Shown here: positions 1 to 5,778 of the stretch, piece by piece | Layout of the letters: each line of letters begins with the position of its first letter | Position numbering within the stretch: the stretch's first letter is position 1 | Assembly: GCA_020630455.1 (NCBI GenBank) | Contig: JAHDBK010000183.1 | Span: forward strand, 1-7,215 | DNA length: 7,215 nt | Direction: 5' to 3' | Origin: Saprospiraceae bacterium | Lineage (GTDB): Bacteria > Bacteroidota > Bacteroidia > Chitinophagales > Saprospiraceae | Translations under genes and position numbers: made by a program | The notes under the pieces: model-generated | What the model was told of the DNA's origin: nothing | Databases searched by the model: none | Seen by the model: only the letters and a program-made list of their open reading frames with translations

Positions 1-17
1 AAATTCTTTATTAATTA
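1..17. repeat. Partial copy of the AT-rich gene-end repeat
   Basis: AATTCTTTATTAATTA at the left edge matches the right arm of the inverted repeat at 3841-3855, and the stop codon of the GldM-like gene (11-13) falls at the same place in the arm as the flippase stop does. The other arm, if present, is outside the window. Confidence 0.5.
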
Positions 18-901
18 ATATAAAATTGAAAATAAGTAGTATCTGATTGTGTTTGATTATTATCATCTTTCCACCTAACTATTGCTTGTTGTTTTTGATA
101 GGGTTTTTGAGTTATTTTTTGTTTAATTTCTATTTCTCCTTCATAAGGATTATAATCCAATTGTTTGCCGTCCCAAAATATTTGACATTGTTTTATTTCT
201 CCATAAGGGTCGCTTTTGTTGAGTACTATATCGCATTCGTATTTTTCTCCTTCTTGAAGCACCTCTTTTTTAGGAAATACCATAGGATAATAATGTGTCA
301 TACAAAAACAACAACGCCCTCCAATCATCCCTCCTATATCTCCTGTATAAAAATTATACAGTCTATTTACCTGTGCTTTCAAGGATTTTAAAAACAGCAA
401 TTTTTCTTTTTTATTAAGATTTTTAATACTATTTTCTTTTACTTGAAAAATTTGAGAGTTGACATTACAGTTTTTAATTTTCTGCTCTACTTCTTCATCT
501 CTCAATTTGGCTTCTTTTTGTACATCTCTGATTGTATTTTCATACAAATCTTGCATATCAATTATCCATAAATTATAATTTTCAACTTGATTTTTGAGTT
601 GAATTTTTGATGGTTTAGGAGTGTTAATAATTCTATCAAATTGATTGAGTATAGCTTCTTTTTTAGAAGCTCCTTTAAGTAAATAAGGCATAAGGATTTT
701 TTTTGCTTCAGGCTTTTTATTGGTTATTTTTGATATATATTCTAAAATAGCTGTATCCTTATCAAATAATTCAGCGTTATAATCTAAACTTAGATAAATA
801 GGTTTATAGTCTTGAATGCTTTTTCTAAAATGAAAGAAATGAAAATAACTAAATAGTAAAATGATATTTCCAAGTAAGGAGAGGTAAATATATTTATTCA
901 T
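11..901 (-). CDS. Short GldM-like membrane-anchored protein
   Basis: This 296-residue protein is anchored by one N-terminal membrane segment (about residues 5-23), with the rest probably in the periplasm. Residues 30-185 are mostly helical and charged. After the cysteine-rich turn GGRCCFC (195-200) comes a beta-rich C-terminal domain. The stretch YYPMVFPKKEVLQEGEKYE (204-222) followed by CDIVL resembles the 'PK..YV..GEEYEA..FL' start of the second domain of GldM, and the helices before it match GldM in order. GldM is the inner-membrane motor and periplasmic shaft protein of gliding motility and type IX secretion. Full GldM is roughly 500 residues, so this protein would contain only the membrane segment and the first two domains. 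No gldK, gldL or gldN lies nearby. It is therefore a paralogue or relative, not gldM itself. It begins with ATG, 57 bases after the small exported-protein gene, and could be co-transcribed with it. The GldM relation is inferred from pattern and domain order only. Confidence 0.6.
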   Translation of the reverse strand: MNKYIYLSLLGNIILLFSYFHFFHFRKSIQDYKPIYLSLDYNAELFDKDTAILEYISKITNKKPEAKKILMPYLLKGASKKEAILNQFDRIINTPKPSKIQLKNQVENYNLWIIDMQDLYENTIRDVQKEAKLRDEEVEQKIKNCNVNSQIFQVKENSIKNLNKKEKLLFLKSLKAQVNRLYNFYTGDIGGMIGGRCCFCMTHYYPMVFPKKEVLQEGEKYECDIVLNKSDPYGEIKQCQIFWDGKQLDYNPYEGEIEIKQKITQKPYQKQQAIVRWKDDNNQTQSDTTYFQFYIN

Positions 902-958
902 ATTTAAAGTGGTTTTATAATGTATAATGGAGGATTCTTGATTAGTTACAACAAATAC

Positions 959-1483
959 TTATTCATCTTTTTTTTCCATTCCATATTCTAAATTGATGTC
1001 GAATGTGCATTTATCAAATTTTTTGTCTATCAATACGGTTTTATAATCTGGATGCTTTAATGTTACTTTATAACTCAAAACAGGATTTCTCAATGTAAAG
1101 AAATAGAAGGTATCAATTTTGATAGTATCAATTATAGGTATTTCATTCTGTTTCAATAATTGATTTAATACTGCTCTTTCTTCTTCTATAGATTCTTTAA
1201 TTTTAATTGAATCTTCTCCTTTATAATATAAATTATCTTTTAATTGTTTTTCATATAACATTATCTTATCAATAGAAGATAACATAAACGGTTGACAATA
1301 GACATTTTCGTAATAAACTTCTCTTTCACAAGTAAGTCCTTTAATAGCTTCTTTAGTTTTTTTATCATAAACCTTCATTTTCCAAGTTATCGTTGGATAA
1401 TGATTCCATTCTTTATTAGTATTAGTCGGACTAAATTGAAATATAAGGTAAAAGATTAGACAAGTAATAAGAGAAGTTTTCAT
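959..1483 (-). CDS. Small exported protein of unknown function
   Basis: I do not recognise this 174-residue protein. It starts with a short hydrophobic segment (residues 4-18, TSLITCLIFYLIFQF), read as a signal peptide or membrane anchor. C8 lies inside the hydrophobic core without a good lipobox. The mature part opens with a beta-like stretch, TITWKMKVYDKKTKEAIKG (31-49), which resembles the first strands of carboxypeptidase-regulatory-like or other Ig-like beta-sandwich domains ('V.D..T.EPI.G'). A charged helical insertion follows (about 70-115). The end returns to strands with YKVTLKHPDYKTVLIDKKF (138-156), a pattern also typical of those domains. C52 and C63 could form a disulfide. It lies just upstream of the GldM-like gene in the same direction, so the two may act together at the envelope; this is inference. 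The ATG start is preceded by an A/T-rich leader without a Shine-Dalgarno sequence. Confidence 0.7.
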   Translation of the reverse strand: MKTSLITCLIFYLIFQFSPTNTNKEWNHYPTITWKMKVYDKKTKEAIKGLTCEREVYYENVYCQPFMLSSIDKIMLYEKQLKDNLYYKGEDSIKIKESIEEERAVLNQLLKQNEIPIIDTIKIDTFYFFTLRNPVLSYKVTLKHPDYKTVLIDKKFDKCTFDINLEYGMEKKDE

Positions 1484-1595
1484 AAATGTTACGTTTATAA
1501 TTTTATATATAATGTCGAATAAACTTCATAAAAGGTTGCTTATCCTAAAATATAAATACATAAACTATAAAGAAAAATTTCCTAAAACTAACCAA

Positions 1596-1606
1596 ATTAA
1601 TAAAGA
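1596..1606. repeat. Single arm of the gene-end repeat after flavin reductase gene
   Basis: ATTAATAAAGA is identical to the left arm at 3826-3836 and lies 3 bases beyond the flavin reductase stop codon. Its partner arm is degraded (ATTACTTAT follows), so no good hairpin forms. A looser ATAAAGAAAAATTTCC lies at about 1568-1583. These look like decayed members of the same family. Confidence 0.4.
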
Positions 1607-1609
1607 AAA

Positions 1610-2503
1610 TTACTTATCTTTTCCTAACATCAAGACTTGAAAAGCCTTTTCTATCTCCTTGCCATCATCTAGTAATTGTTTGGCGTAATTGTGTAGCATG
1701 AGCGAGGCATTTGGCAGTTCGTACATGGCTTTTATGCTTTCATCTTTGAGCAATTCTGCTGCGTCTTCTTGCTTGGGTATTTCTAAGAGTCCAGCCAATT
1801 GAGCTAGGTTATTTCCTGTTAAAATAGGACTATTTTTAATGTGCTCTGGTAAAGCATCAAAACCAATGGCAATTTGGGTAACTGCTTGTACAATTGGAAA
1901 AACATTAGGACCGCTACAGCGTACATAAAAGGCGCGCCCCATTCTTCCCATTAAGTCCATTTTATGAGGATTGATGCGGTCTTTTTCATCTATAACCTCT
2001 TCTGAAATGTGCATTTTTACGACTTTACAAATGATGAGGTGCCCTGCTCCTCCTTGGTCTCCCAAAGTGATAATGTCATCTACAATGCATTCCATTTGTG
2101 CTGGAGATTCTTTTACTCGCATTGGTTTAACCAAATCGGAAGCGATGGGAGTCAACCCCGCTTTTTCAAATTCATCAATTTCGGTATCATATTCCACACT
2201 TGCAATCGCCATCTGTCTTACGATATTATAATTGACTACATTAATAACTACTTCCTTATTTTTTTGAATATTATATAAAGTATCCTTGGTTGTATTATCG
2301 GTCACCCTTCTATTTGAAGAAAAAACCAATATGGGTGGATTAGAACTAAAGGCATTAAAAAAGCTATAAGGAGCTAAATTATTATTGCCATTTTCATCAA
2401 TAGTACTCGCGAAAGCAATTGGTCTTGGAGCAACACTTCCTAGTAAAAATTGGTGTAAATCTCTTGTGGCGATGGTTTTAGGGTCGATAGTTCTCATCTT
2501 CAT
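1610..2503 (-). CDS. Flavin reductase-like FMN-binding protein
   Basis: This 297-residue cytoplasmic protein belongs to the flavin reductase-like, FMN-binding split-barrel family (the DIM6/NtaB group). Such proteins bind FMN and usually pass electrons from NAD(P)H to flavin. Family hallmarks are LLGSVAPRPIAFASTID (20-36), NLAPYSFFNAFSSNPPILVFS (42-62), the segment KDTLYNIQKNKEVVINVVN (73-91) and the later SPAQMECIVDDIITLGDQGG (133-152). HLIICKVVKMHI (155-166) continues the barrel. Roughly the last 95 residues (200-297) form a mainly helical tail beyond the usual split barrel of about 200 residues; I assign it no function. The substrate cannot be predicted. Two ATG codons lie at the start (residues 1 and 3); the second gives MRTIDPKT and is equally plausible. 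The leader is A-rich and contains an 18-base palindrome, which suggests a transcription boundary between this gene and the AlkD-like gene. Confidence 0.9.
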   Translation of the reverse strand: MKMRTIDPKTIATRDLHQFLLGSVAPRPIAFASTIDENGNNNLAPYSFFNAFSSNPPILVFSSNRRVTDNTTKDTLYNIQKNKEVVINVVNYNIVRQMAIASVEYDTEIDEFEKAGLTPIASDLVKPMRVKESPAQMECIVDDIITLGDQGGAGHLIICKVVKMHISEEVIDEKDRINPHKMDLMGRMGRAFYVRCSGPNVFPIVQAVTQIAIGFDALPEHIKNSPILTGNNLAQLAGLLEIPKQEDAAELLKDESIKAMYELPNASLMLHNYAKQLLDDGKEIEKAFQVLMLGKDK

Positions 2504-2530
2504 ATTTTATTCTATTTATTTATAATAATA

Positions 2531-2548
2531 ATAAAGAAATTTCTTTAT
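2531..2548. repeat. 18-base perfect palindrome after AlkD-like gene
   Basis: ATAAAGAAATTTCTTTAT is its own reverse complement over all 18 bases. It starts 6 bases beyond the AlkD-like stop codon and 27 bases before the flavin reductase start. Its core is the same as the inverted repeat at the end of the flippase gene. A transcription end, an mRNA-stabilising hairpin or a protein-binding site are all possible; with no loop it fits a dimeric protein site or a cruciform at least as well as a terminator. Confidence 0.65.
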
Positions 2549-2554
2549 AAATAC

Positions 2555-3262
2555 TTAACATCTGGCTTTTTTGCGTTTTTTACCTATTGCACCTCTTATT
2601 TCCATTTTTTTGATGTAATCAGGAGCAAAGGGAACTTTACAAGCTGTGCCACCCATTTCTACATGAACTTTTCCTACACTATTGGCTATTCTTTTGGCTT
2701 CATCTGTAAAAGAAGCCACTGCTCCACCCAAAGATATTAGAAAACCATTCATGGTATATCGTACTCTATTGGGAGCATCATGAATATTATTTTCTATTCT
2801 ATTTAATAAAGATTGTAATGCTTCTAAATCTAATTCTTCATCTTCAGTAATAGCTACATAAGAACCTAATGTTGACCAACCTGCCGAAGCTAGTCTAGGC
2901 TTATCGCTATCTATCCATTCTAGAGCCAATTCCCAAGCGTAAGGACTTTCGGCGGTTATCCATGCCACTGCATATTCGCTTAGCATATACCAATTGGCTT
3001 GGTTTGCCCAATCTTGTAATTGAGCTTTGGAAATTTGTTTTTCATCTGCAATAAGTGCTGCTAGATACATCGCATCTGAATTACCTGTAGCATAGAGGTC
3101 TAAAGAAAGTTCATGATTTTTCTTGATTTTCTTTTGAATTTTCTTCAAATCACCTACTTTCACTCCATAGAATGGTTCTTTTGCACCATGTTTCATCAAT
3201 ACTTTCTTAGTGCCTTCATTCCCCATTTTTTGGAGTTCAGTCATTATTTCTTGAACTGTCAT
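2555..3262 (-). CDS. AlkD-like DNA alkylation repair family protein
   Basis: This 235-residue all-helical protein belongs to the DNA alkylation repair (AlkD-like, HEAT-repeat) family. Known AlkD enzymes are glycosylases that excise alkylated purines without flipping the base. Family features are FYGVKVGDLKKIQKKIKK (31-48), the helix GNSDAMYLAALIAD (60-73), NQANWYMLSEYAVAWI (87-102) and RLASAGWSTLGSYVA (123-137). The conserved-looking C-terminal part is GGTACKVPFAPDYIKKMEIRG (204-224), followed by a very basic tail, GKKRKKARC, suited to DNA contact. The AlkD catalytic core is a Trp and an Asp four residues on (W..(D)..D). At the matching place here I read W91-YML-S95-E96, so the Asp seems replaced. 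This suggests a divergent subfamily whose activity is uncertain. The ATG start lies 7 bases after the lipoprotein stop codon, so the two are probably one operon. Confidence 0.85.
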   Translation of the reverse strand: MTVQEIMTELQKMGNEGTKKVLMKHGAKEPFYGVKVGDLKKIQKKIKKNHELSLDLYATGNSDAMYLAALIADEKQISKAQLQDWANQANWYMLSEYAVAWITAESPYAWELALEWIDSDKPRLASAGWSTLGSYVAITEDEELDLEALQSLLNRIENNIHDAPNRVRYTMNGFLISLGGAVASFTDEAKRIANSVGKVHVEMGGTACKVPFAPDYIKKMEIRGAIGKKRKKARC

Positions 3263-3269
3263 TTTTAAA

Positions 3270-3767
3270 TTATTTTTCTTGTATTTTAAATATAATGATA
3301 GCTTCCTGTTTACTAACTATTTTATCTATTGTAACACCAACAGCTGGGTCAGGATAAAATGGTTCGGCTAATTTAATCTTTGGTTTGAATTGCAATATAA
3401 TATTTACCCATTGTTTAAAACCTGCTAAAGAAGGGGAAGAATTGGATAGAAAATCGAAAGTTTGGGCTGTACTATGTACCCAAAAATCATCGCCAAATTG
3501 AGTAAAATCTCCTTTTTGAATAATTCTAAATTCTTGGCTCAATTTTTCACAGCCATCTTGAAAAACCTCTATAACTAAACCATTAAAAATTATTGCTCTT
3601 TCAGAACCCGATTGTCCTTTTACTTCAAAAGAATGTTCATTAATAATAGACATCGTATCTGAAAAAATGGCTGCAGGACTCGTTGGACAGTCCGCTTTTG
3701 ATTCTTGTTGAGTATTGTTTTGACAAGCTGTAATTATTAATATTAAAATAAAAAGTAAAAACCTCAT
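3270..3767 (-). CDS. Small lipoprotein of unknown function
   Basis: This 165-residue protein carries a classic lipoprotein signal: MRF, a run of hydrophobic residues (4-12) and the lipobox ITAC, with C15 as the lipidated cysteine. The residues after it (QNNTQQES) are not the acidic or lysine-rich type that marks surface lipoproteins in Bacteroidota, so I infer it faces the periplasm. C27 and C73 could form a disulfide. The mature part is mixed: strands around FNGLVIEVFQDGC (61-73) and FRIIQKGDF (80-88), then FDDFW-like aromatic residues (91-96), and a last strand pair including EAIIIFKIQ (155-163). I do not recognise the family. It sits between the flippase gene (79 bases upstream, with a hairpin between) and the AlkD-like gene (7 bases downstream). 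The short spacing makes co-transcription with the latter likely, though no shared function is evident. Confidence 0.8.
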   Translation of the reverse strand: MRFLLFILILIITACQNNTQQESKADCPTSPAAIFSDTMSIINEHSFEVKGQSGSERAIIFNGLVIEVFQDGCEKLSQEFRIIQKGDFTQFGDDFWVHSTAQTFDFLSNSSPSLAGFKQWVNIILQFKPKIKLAEPFYPDPAVGVTIDKIVSKQEAIIIFKIQEK

Positions 3768-3795
3768 TTTTGTTATTTTATGTAAATATACTTTA

Positions 3796-3809
3796 TAGTA
3801 TTGAGTGCT
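3796..3809. repeat. Short heptanucleotide repeat upstream of lipoprotein gene
   Basis: TAGTATT GAGTGCT shares the 11-base word TAGTATTGAGT (3796-3806) with 7095-7105. It lies about 30 bases before the lipoprotein start codon, in the 79-base gap that separates that gene from the flippase gene. It could be part of a promoter region or a relic of the same simple repeat. Confidence 0.4.
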
Positions 3810-3825
3810 GATAAAACCCCCTATT

Positions 3826-3851
3826 ATTAATAAAGAAATCTCTTTATTAAT
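3826..3851. repeat. AT-rich inverted repeat at flippase gene end
   Basis: Arms of 11 bases (3826-3836, ATTAATAAAGA; 3841-3851, TCTTTATTAAT) are exact reverse complements around the loop AATC. The TAA stop of the flippase gene (3847-3849) lies inside one arm. The stem has a single G:C pair and no T-run follows on the minus strand, so it is a weak candidate terminator. Similar sequences occur at other gene ends in the window, which makes it a member of a small repeat family. Confidence 0.7.
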
Positions 3852-4944
3852 TAATACTTTTAGTCTTTTCTATTCTTCTTTCATTAATTCTATTTCTCAA
3901 CCAATATGGGATGATAATCGCTCCTGCTATTAGGTATGGATAATAAGAAATTAAACGCCATATCAACGCTACTAAAACGGAAACACCTTCAGAAATATAA
4001 TTAAAATTAACTAAAAATTCTTTAAAAACAACTTCTGCAAATCCTGCACCTCCTGGACTTGGAAGCAATAATAAAATTACAAATAGCGATTGTAATCGAG
4101 CATAAAGTTCTGTTTGTGTTATAAAGTCTAAGGAAATTACTCCTGGATTATTAAAAGCAATAATTAAACAATTTAATAAAAAGAAACGGGTACTCCAAGC
4201 CAAAAAGGTAGATAAATAAGCTTGAATATGAAATGTCCATTTTCGTTGAGCGATTTCTTTAGATGCTAAAATAATATCATCACCTAAATCTTCTGCTTTT
4301 TTTCTAAATCTTTTTAGAAAAGAAATTTTAGTAAAACCTACTAAAATTGATTTAAAATTTTTAGGATTAAAAAATAAACCGTAAAAAAAGAAAGCACCAT
4401 AGGTTGCCATTAGAACGAAAGTGACATAAAAAGTCCATTCACCAAAAGCCAAATCATTTAATTTAGGAACAATATCTCCTCCAAATATTAATAGCATCAT
4501 AGGAATAGCTGTCAAAAAGAAAACAGTATCTACAACTATCGTATAAATGACTAAGGCCGCTGTTTTTGCTGCTCCCAATTTTTCTTGAGCCAATACAAAA
4601 AGTGCAACCGCAGAGCCTCCCACACTGGTTGGAGAAACCGCAGAACTAAATTCCCATATAAATATTAATTGAATACATTTACGCCAAGAGAAAAACTTAT
4701 CAGAAAGAATTCTTAATCTAAAAGCGTAGGCCATATGCCTAAAAACCATTAAAAAAATAGCTAATCCAATCCAAAAGAAAGTATGGGCATTCCACCTGAG
4801 TTTAGCAAATTCTTCAGCGTCCCAATTATTATAGAGCATATATGCTACGACTCCCAAACCTGCTATTATAGGAATAATAATGCGATTCATTTTGATAGAA
4901 CGCAGTACCTTTTCCTCATCGTCATTGAATTCTTCTTCAATCAT
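3847..4944 (-). CDS. Flippase-like LPG_synthase_TM (UPF0104) membrane protein
   Basis: This multi-pass inner-membrane protein matches the lysylphosphatidylglycerol synthase transmembrane or UPF0104 family (TIGR00374-like 'flippase-like' proteins), which is related to the flippase half of MprF and to AglD. Counting from the ATG at 4944 (365 residues), hydrophobic segments lie at about 21-38, 56-72, 93-110, 127-155, 171-192, 242-264, 285-296 and 321-347. Family motifs are EFSSAVSPTSVGGSAVALFVL (98-118) and LLPSPGGAGFAEVVFKEFL (294-312), the second being the usual 'P.PGG.G..E' loop. There is no C-terminal synthase domain, so it is not a full MprF; the lipid or polyprenyl substrate is unknown. 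The N-terminus is very acidic (EEMIEEEFNDDEE). The frame could also begin at a TTG at 4989, overlapping scpA by 20 bases. I prefer the ATG at 4944, 25 bases after the scpA stop with GAGGAA directly before it; an ATG at 4890 is a further option. Probably co-transcribed with scpA. Confidence 0.88.
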   Translation of the reverse strand: MIEEEFNDDEEKVLRSIKMNRIIIPIIAGLGVVAYMLYNNWDAEEFAKLRWNAHTFFWIGLAIFLMVFRHMAYAFRLRILSDKFFSWRKCIQLIFIWEFSSAVSPTSVGGSAVALFVLAQEKLGAAKTAALVIYTIVVDTVFFLTAIPMMLLIFGGDIVPKLNDLAFGEWTFYVTFVLMATYGAFFFYGLFFNPKNFKSILVGFTKISFLKRFRKKAEDLGDDIILASKEIAQRKWTFHIQAYLSTFLAWSTRFFLLNCLIIAFNNPGVISLDFITQTELYARLQSLFVILLLLPSPGGAGFAEVVFKEFLVNFNYISEGVSVLVALIWRLISYYPYLIAGAIIIPYWLRNRINERRIEKTKSIN

Positions 4945-4969
4945 TTCCTCTAAGGAGTCTTCATTATTT

Positions 4970-5740
4970 TCACTGGGTGTCTGTATCAAGTTCTTTCTTT
5001 TCTTTTTTATAAATCCAAAAATTATTGATGCCTTCTCCTACTATGATGCCGATTTCTTCCATTTGGATTAATTCCAAAATGGCTAAAAAGTTAAAAATAG
5101 CATGTACTCTATTTTCACAAGTTTGAAATACATCTCTAAAATCTGATTTTTCTTTTTTTAGAACTAGTTTCAATACATAGTCCTTTTGTCCTTTGAGGGT
5201 ATAATTGTATTTGACCACTTTATGGAGGCGTACTCTTTGAGCGTCTTCATAGCGCTCCATTACTTTTTTAAAAGATTTTAATAATTTAAATAAAGTCAAT
5301 GATTCTAATTCGGCATCAATTAAGGCTGTTTGGGCTATTTTTTTCAGTTCTTTGGAAGTATTACCTCTTTGATTCTTCAAGGAACGTTCTTCTTCCAACT
5401 TTCTCATTTCGTCTAATATGCCTTTGTATCTTTTATACTCTAATAATTGTTGTACCAATTCATCTCTTGGATCTATTTCGTTCCCATCTTCGTCTAGCTC
5501 TTTTCTAGGAATGAGTAACTTAGCTTTAATACGGCACAAAGTGGCGGCAACTACAATAAATTCACTCGCCAAATCGATATTTAGCGATTCCATTTTATGA
5601 ATATAATCTAAAAAGTCTTTGGTAATTGTAGCAATCGGAATATCATAAACATCCAATTCATCTCTTTCAATAAAGAAAAGAAGGAGATCAAAAGGACCTT
5701 CGAATTGAGGTAAAATAATTTTATATGTTTCCGTTTGCAT
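4970..5740 (-). CDS. scpA: Segregation and condensation protein A (kleisin)
   Basis: ScpA is the kleisin subunit that, with ScpB, bridges the two heads of the SMC dimer and supports chromosome compaction and segregation on the nucleoid. The 256-residue length is typical. The N-terminal SMC-neck-binding region shows the signature FEGPFDLLLFFIERDELDVYD (13-33), followed by IPIATITKDFLDYI (34-47), then EFIVVAATLCRIKAKLLIPR (60-79), the family's conserved 'IKSK.LLP' helix. A linker rich in acidic residues (80-95) leads to a charged coiled region (96-165). The C-terminal winged helix that contacts the other SMC head is at about 200-246 (RVHAIFNFLAILELIQMEEIG). No scpB or smc lies in the window. 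The ATG start is 38 bases after the SWIM gene stop, and a possible promoter lies in that gap. The TGA stop is followed at once by the flippase gene. Confidence 0.95.
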   Translation of the reverse strand: MQTETYKIILPQFEGPFDLLLFFIERDELDVYDIPIATITKDFLDYIHKMESLNIDLASEFIVVAATLCRIKAKLLIPRKELDEDGNEIDPRDELVQQLLEYKRYKGILDEMRKLEEERSLKNQRGNTSKELKKIAQTALIDAELESLTLFKLLKSFKKVMERYEDAQRVRLHKVVKYNYTLKGQKDYVLKLVLKKEKSDFRDVFQTCENRVHAIFNFLAILELIQMEEIGIIVGEGINNFWIYKKEKKELDTDTQ

Positions 5741-5763
5741 TACTTATTATCCATTAAGATGTG

Positions 5764-5771
5764 CGAAGTTA
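5764..5771 (-). promoter_or_regulatory. Possible Bacteroidota -7 box before scpA
   Basis: Read on the minus strand these bases are TAACTTCG, one mismatch from the Bacteroidota -7 consensus TAnnTTTG. They lie 23 bases upstream of the scpA start. No clear TTTG is seen about 19-21 bases further upstream, inside the SWIM gene end. This would give scpA and the flippase gene their own transcript besides any readthrough from the SWIM gene. Confidence 0.35.
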
Positions 5772-5778
5772 CGCTTTT

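Noticed and set aside
47..391. Plus-strand frame of 114 codons with many hydrophobic residues.
   Set aside because: It is antisense to the GldM-like gene. Its Phe/Ile/Tyr richness comes from reading AT-rich coding DNA backwards, and it shows no motif or plausible start context.
929..934. GGAGGA purine stretch in the gap between the two leftmost genes, resembling a Shine-Dalgarno site.
   Set aside because: It is on the plus strand, while both neighbouring genes are on the minus strand, and no plus-strand gene starts after it.
1484..1609. Possible TAnnTTTG promoter in the 126-base gap before the small exported-protein gene.
   Set aside because: The best minus-strand match (TTAATTTG) breaks the key TA and has no paired -33 TTTG, so it was not listed as a feature.
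1971..2278. Two overlapping plus-strand frames inside the flavin reductase gene.
   Set aside because: They are shadows of a well-supported conserved gene on the other strand and encode no recognisable domain.
4880..5600. Plus-strand frames at 4880-5071, 5299-5508 and 5418-5600.
   Set aside because: All are antisense to scpA or the flippase start, are short and low in complexity, and have no supporting features.
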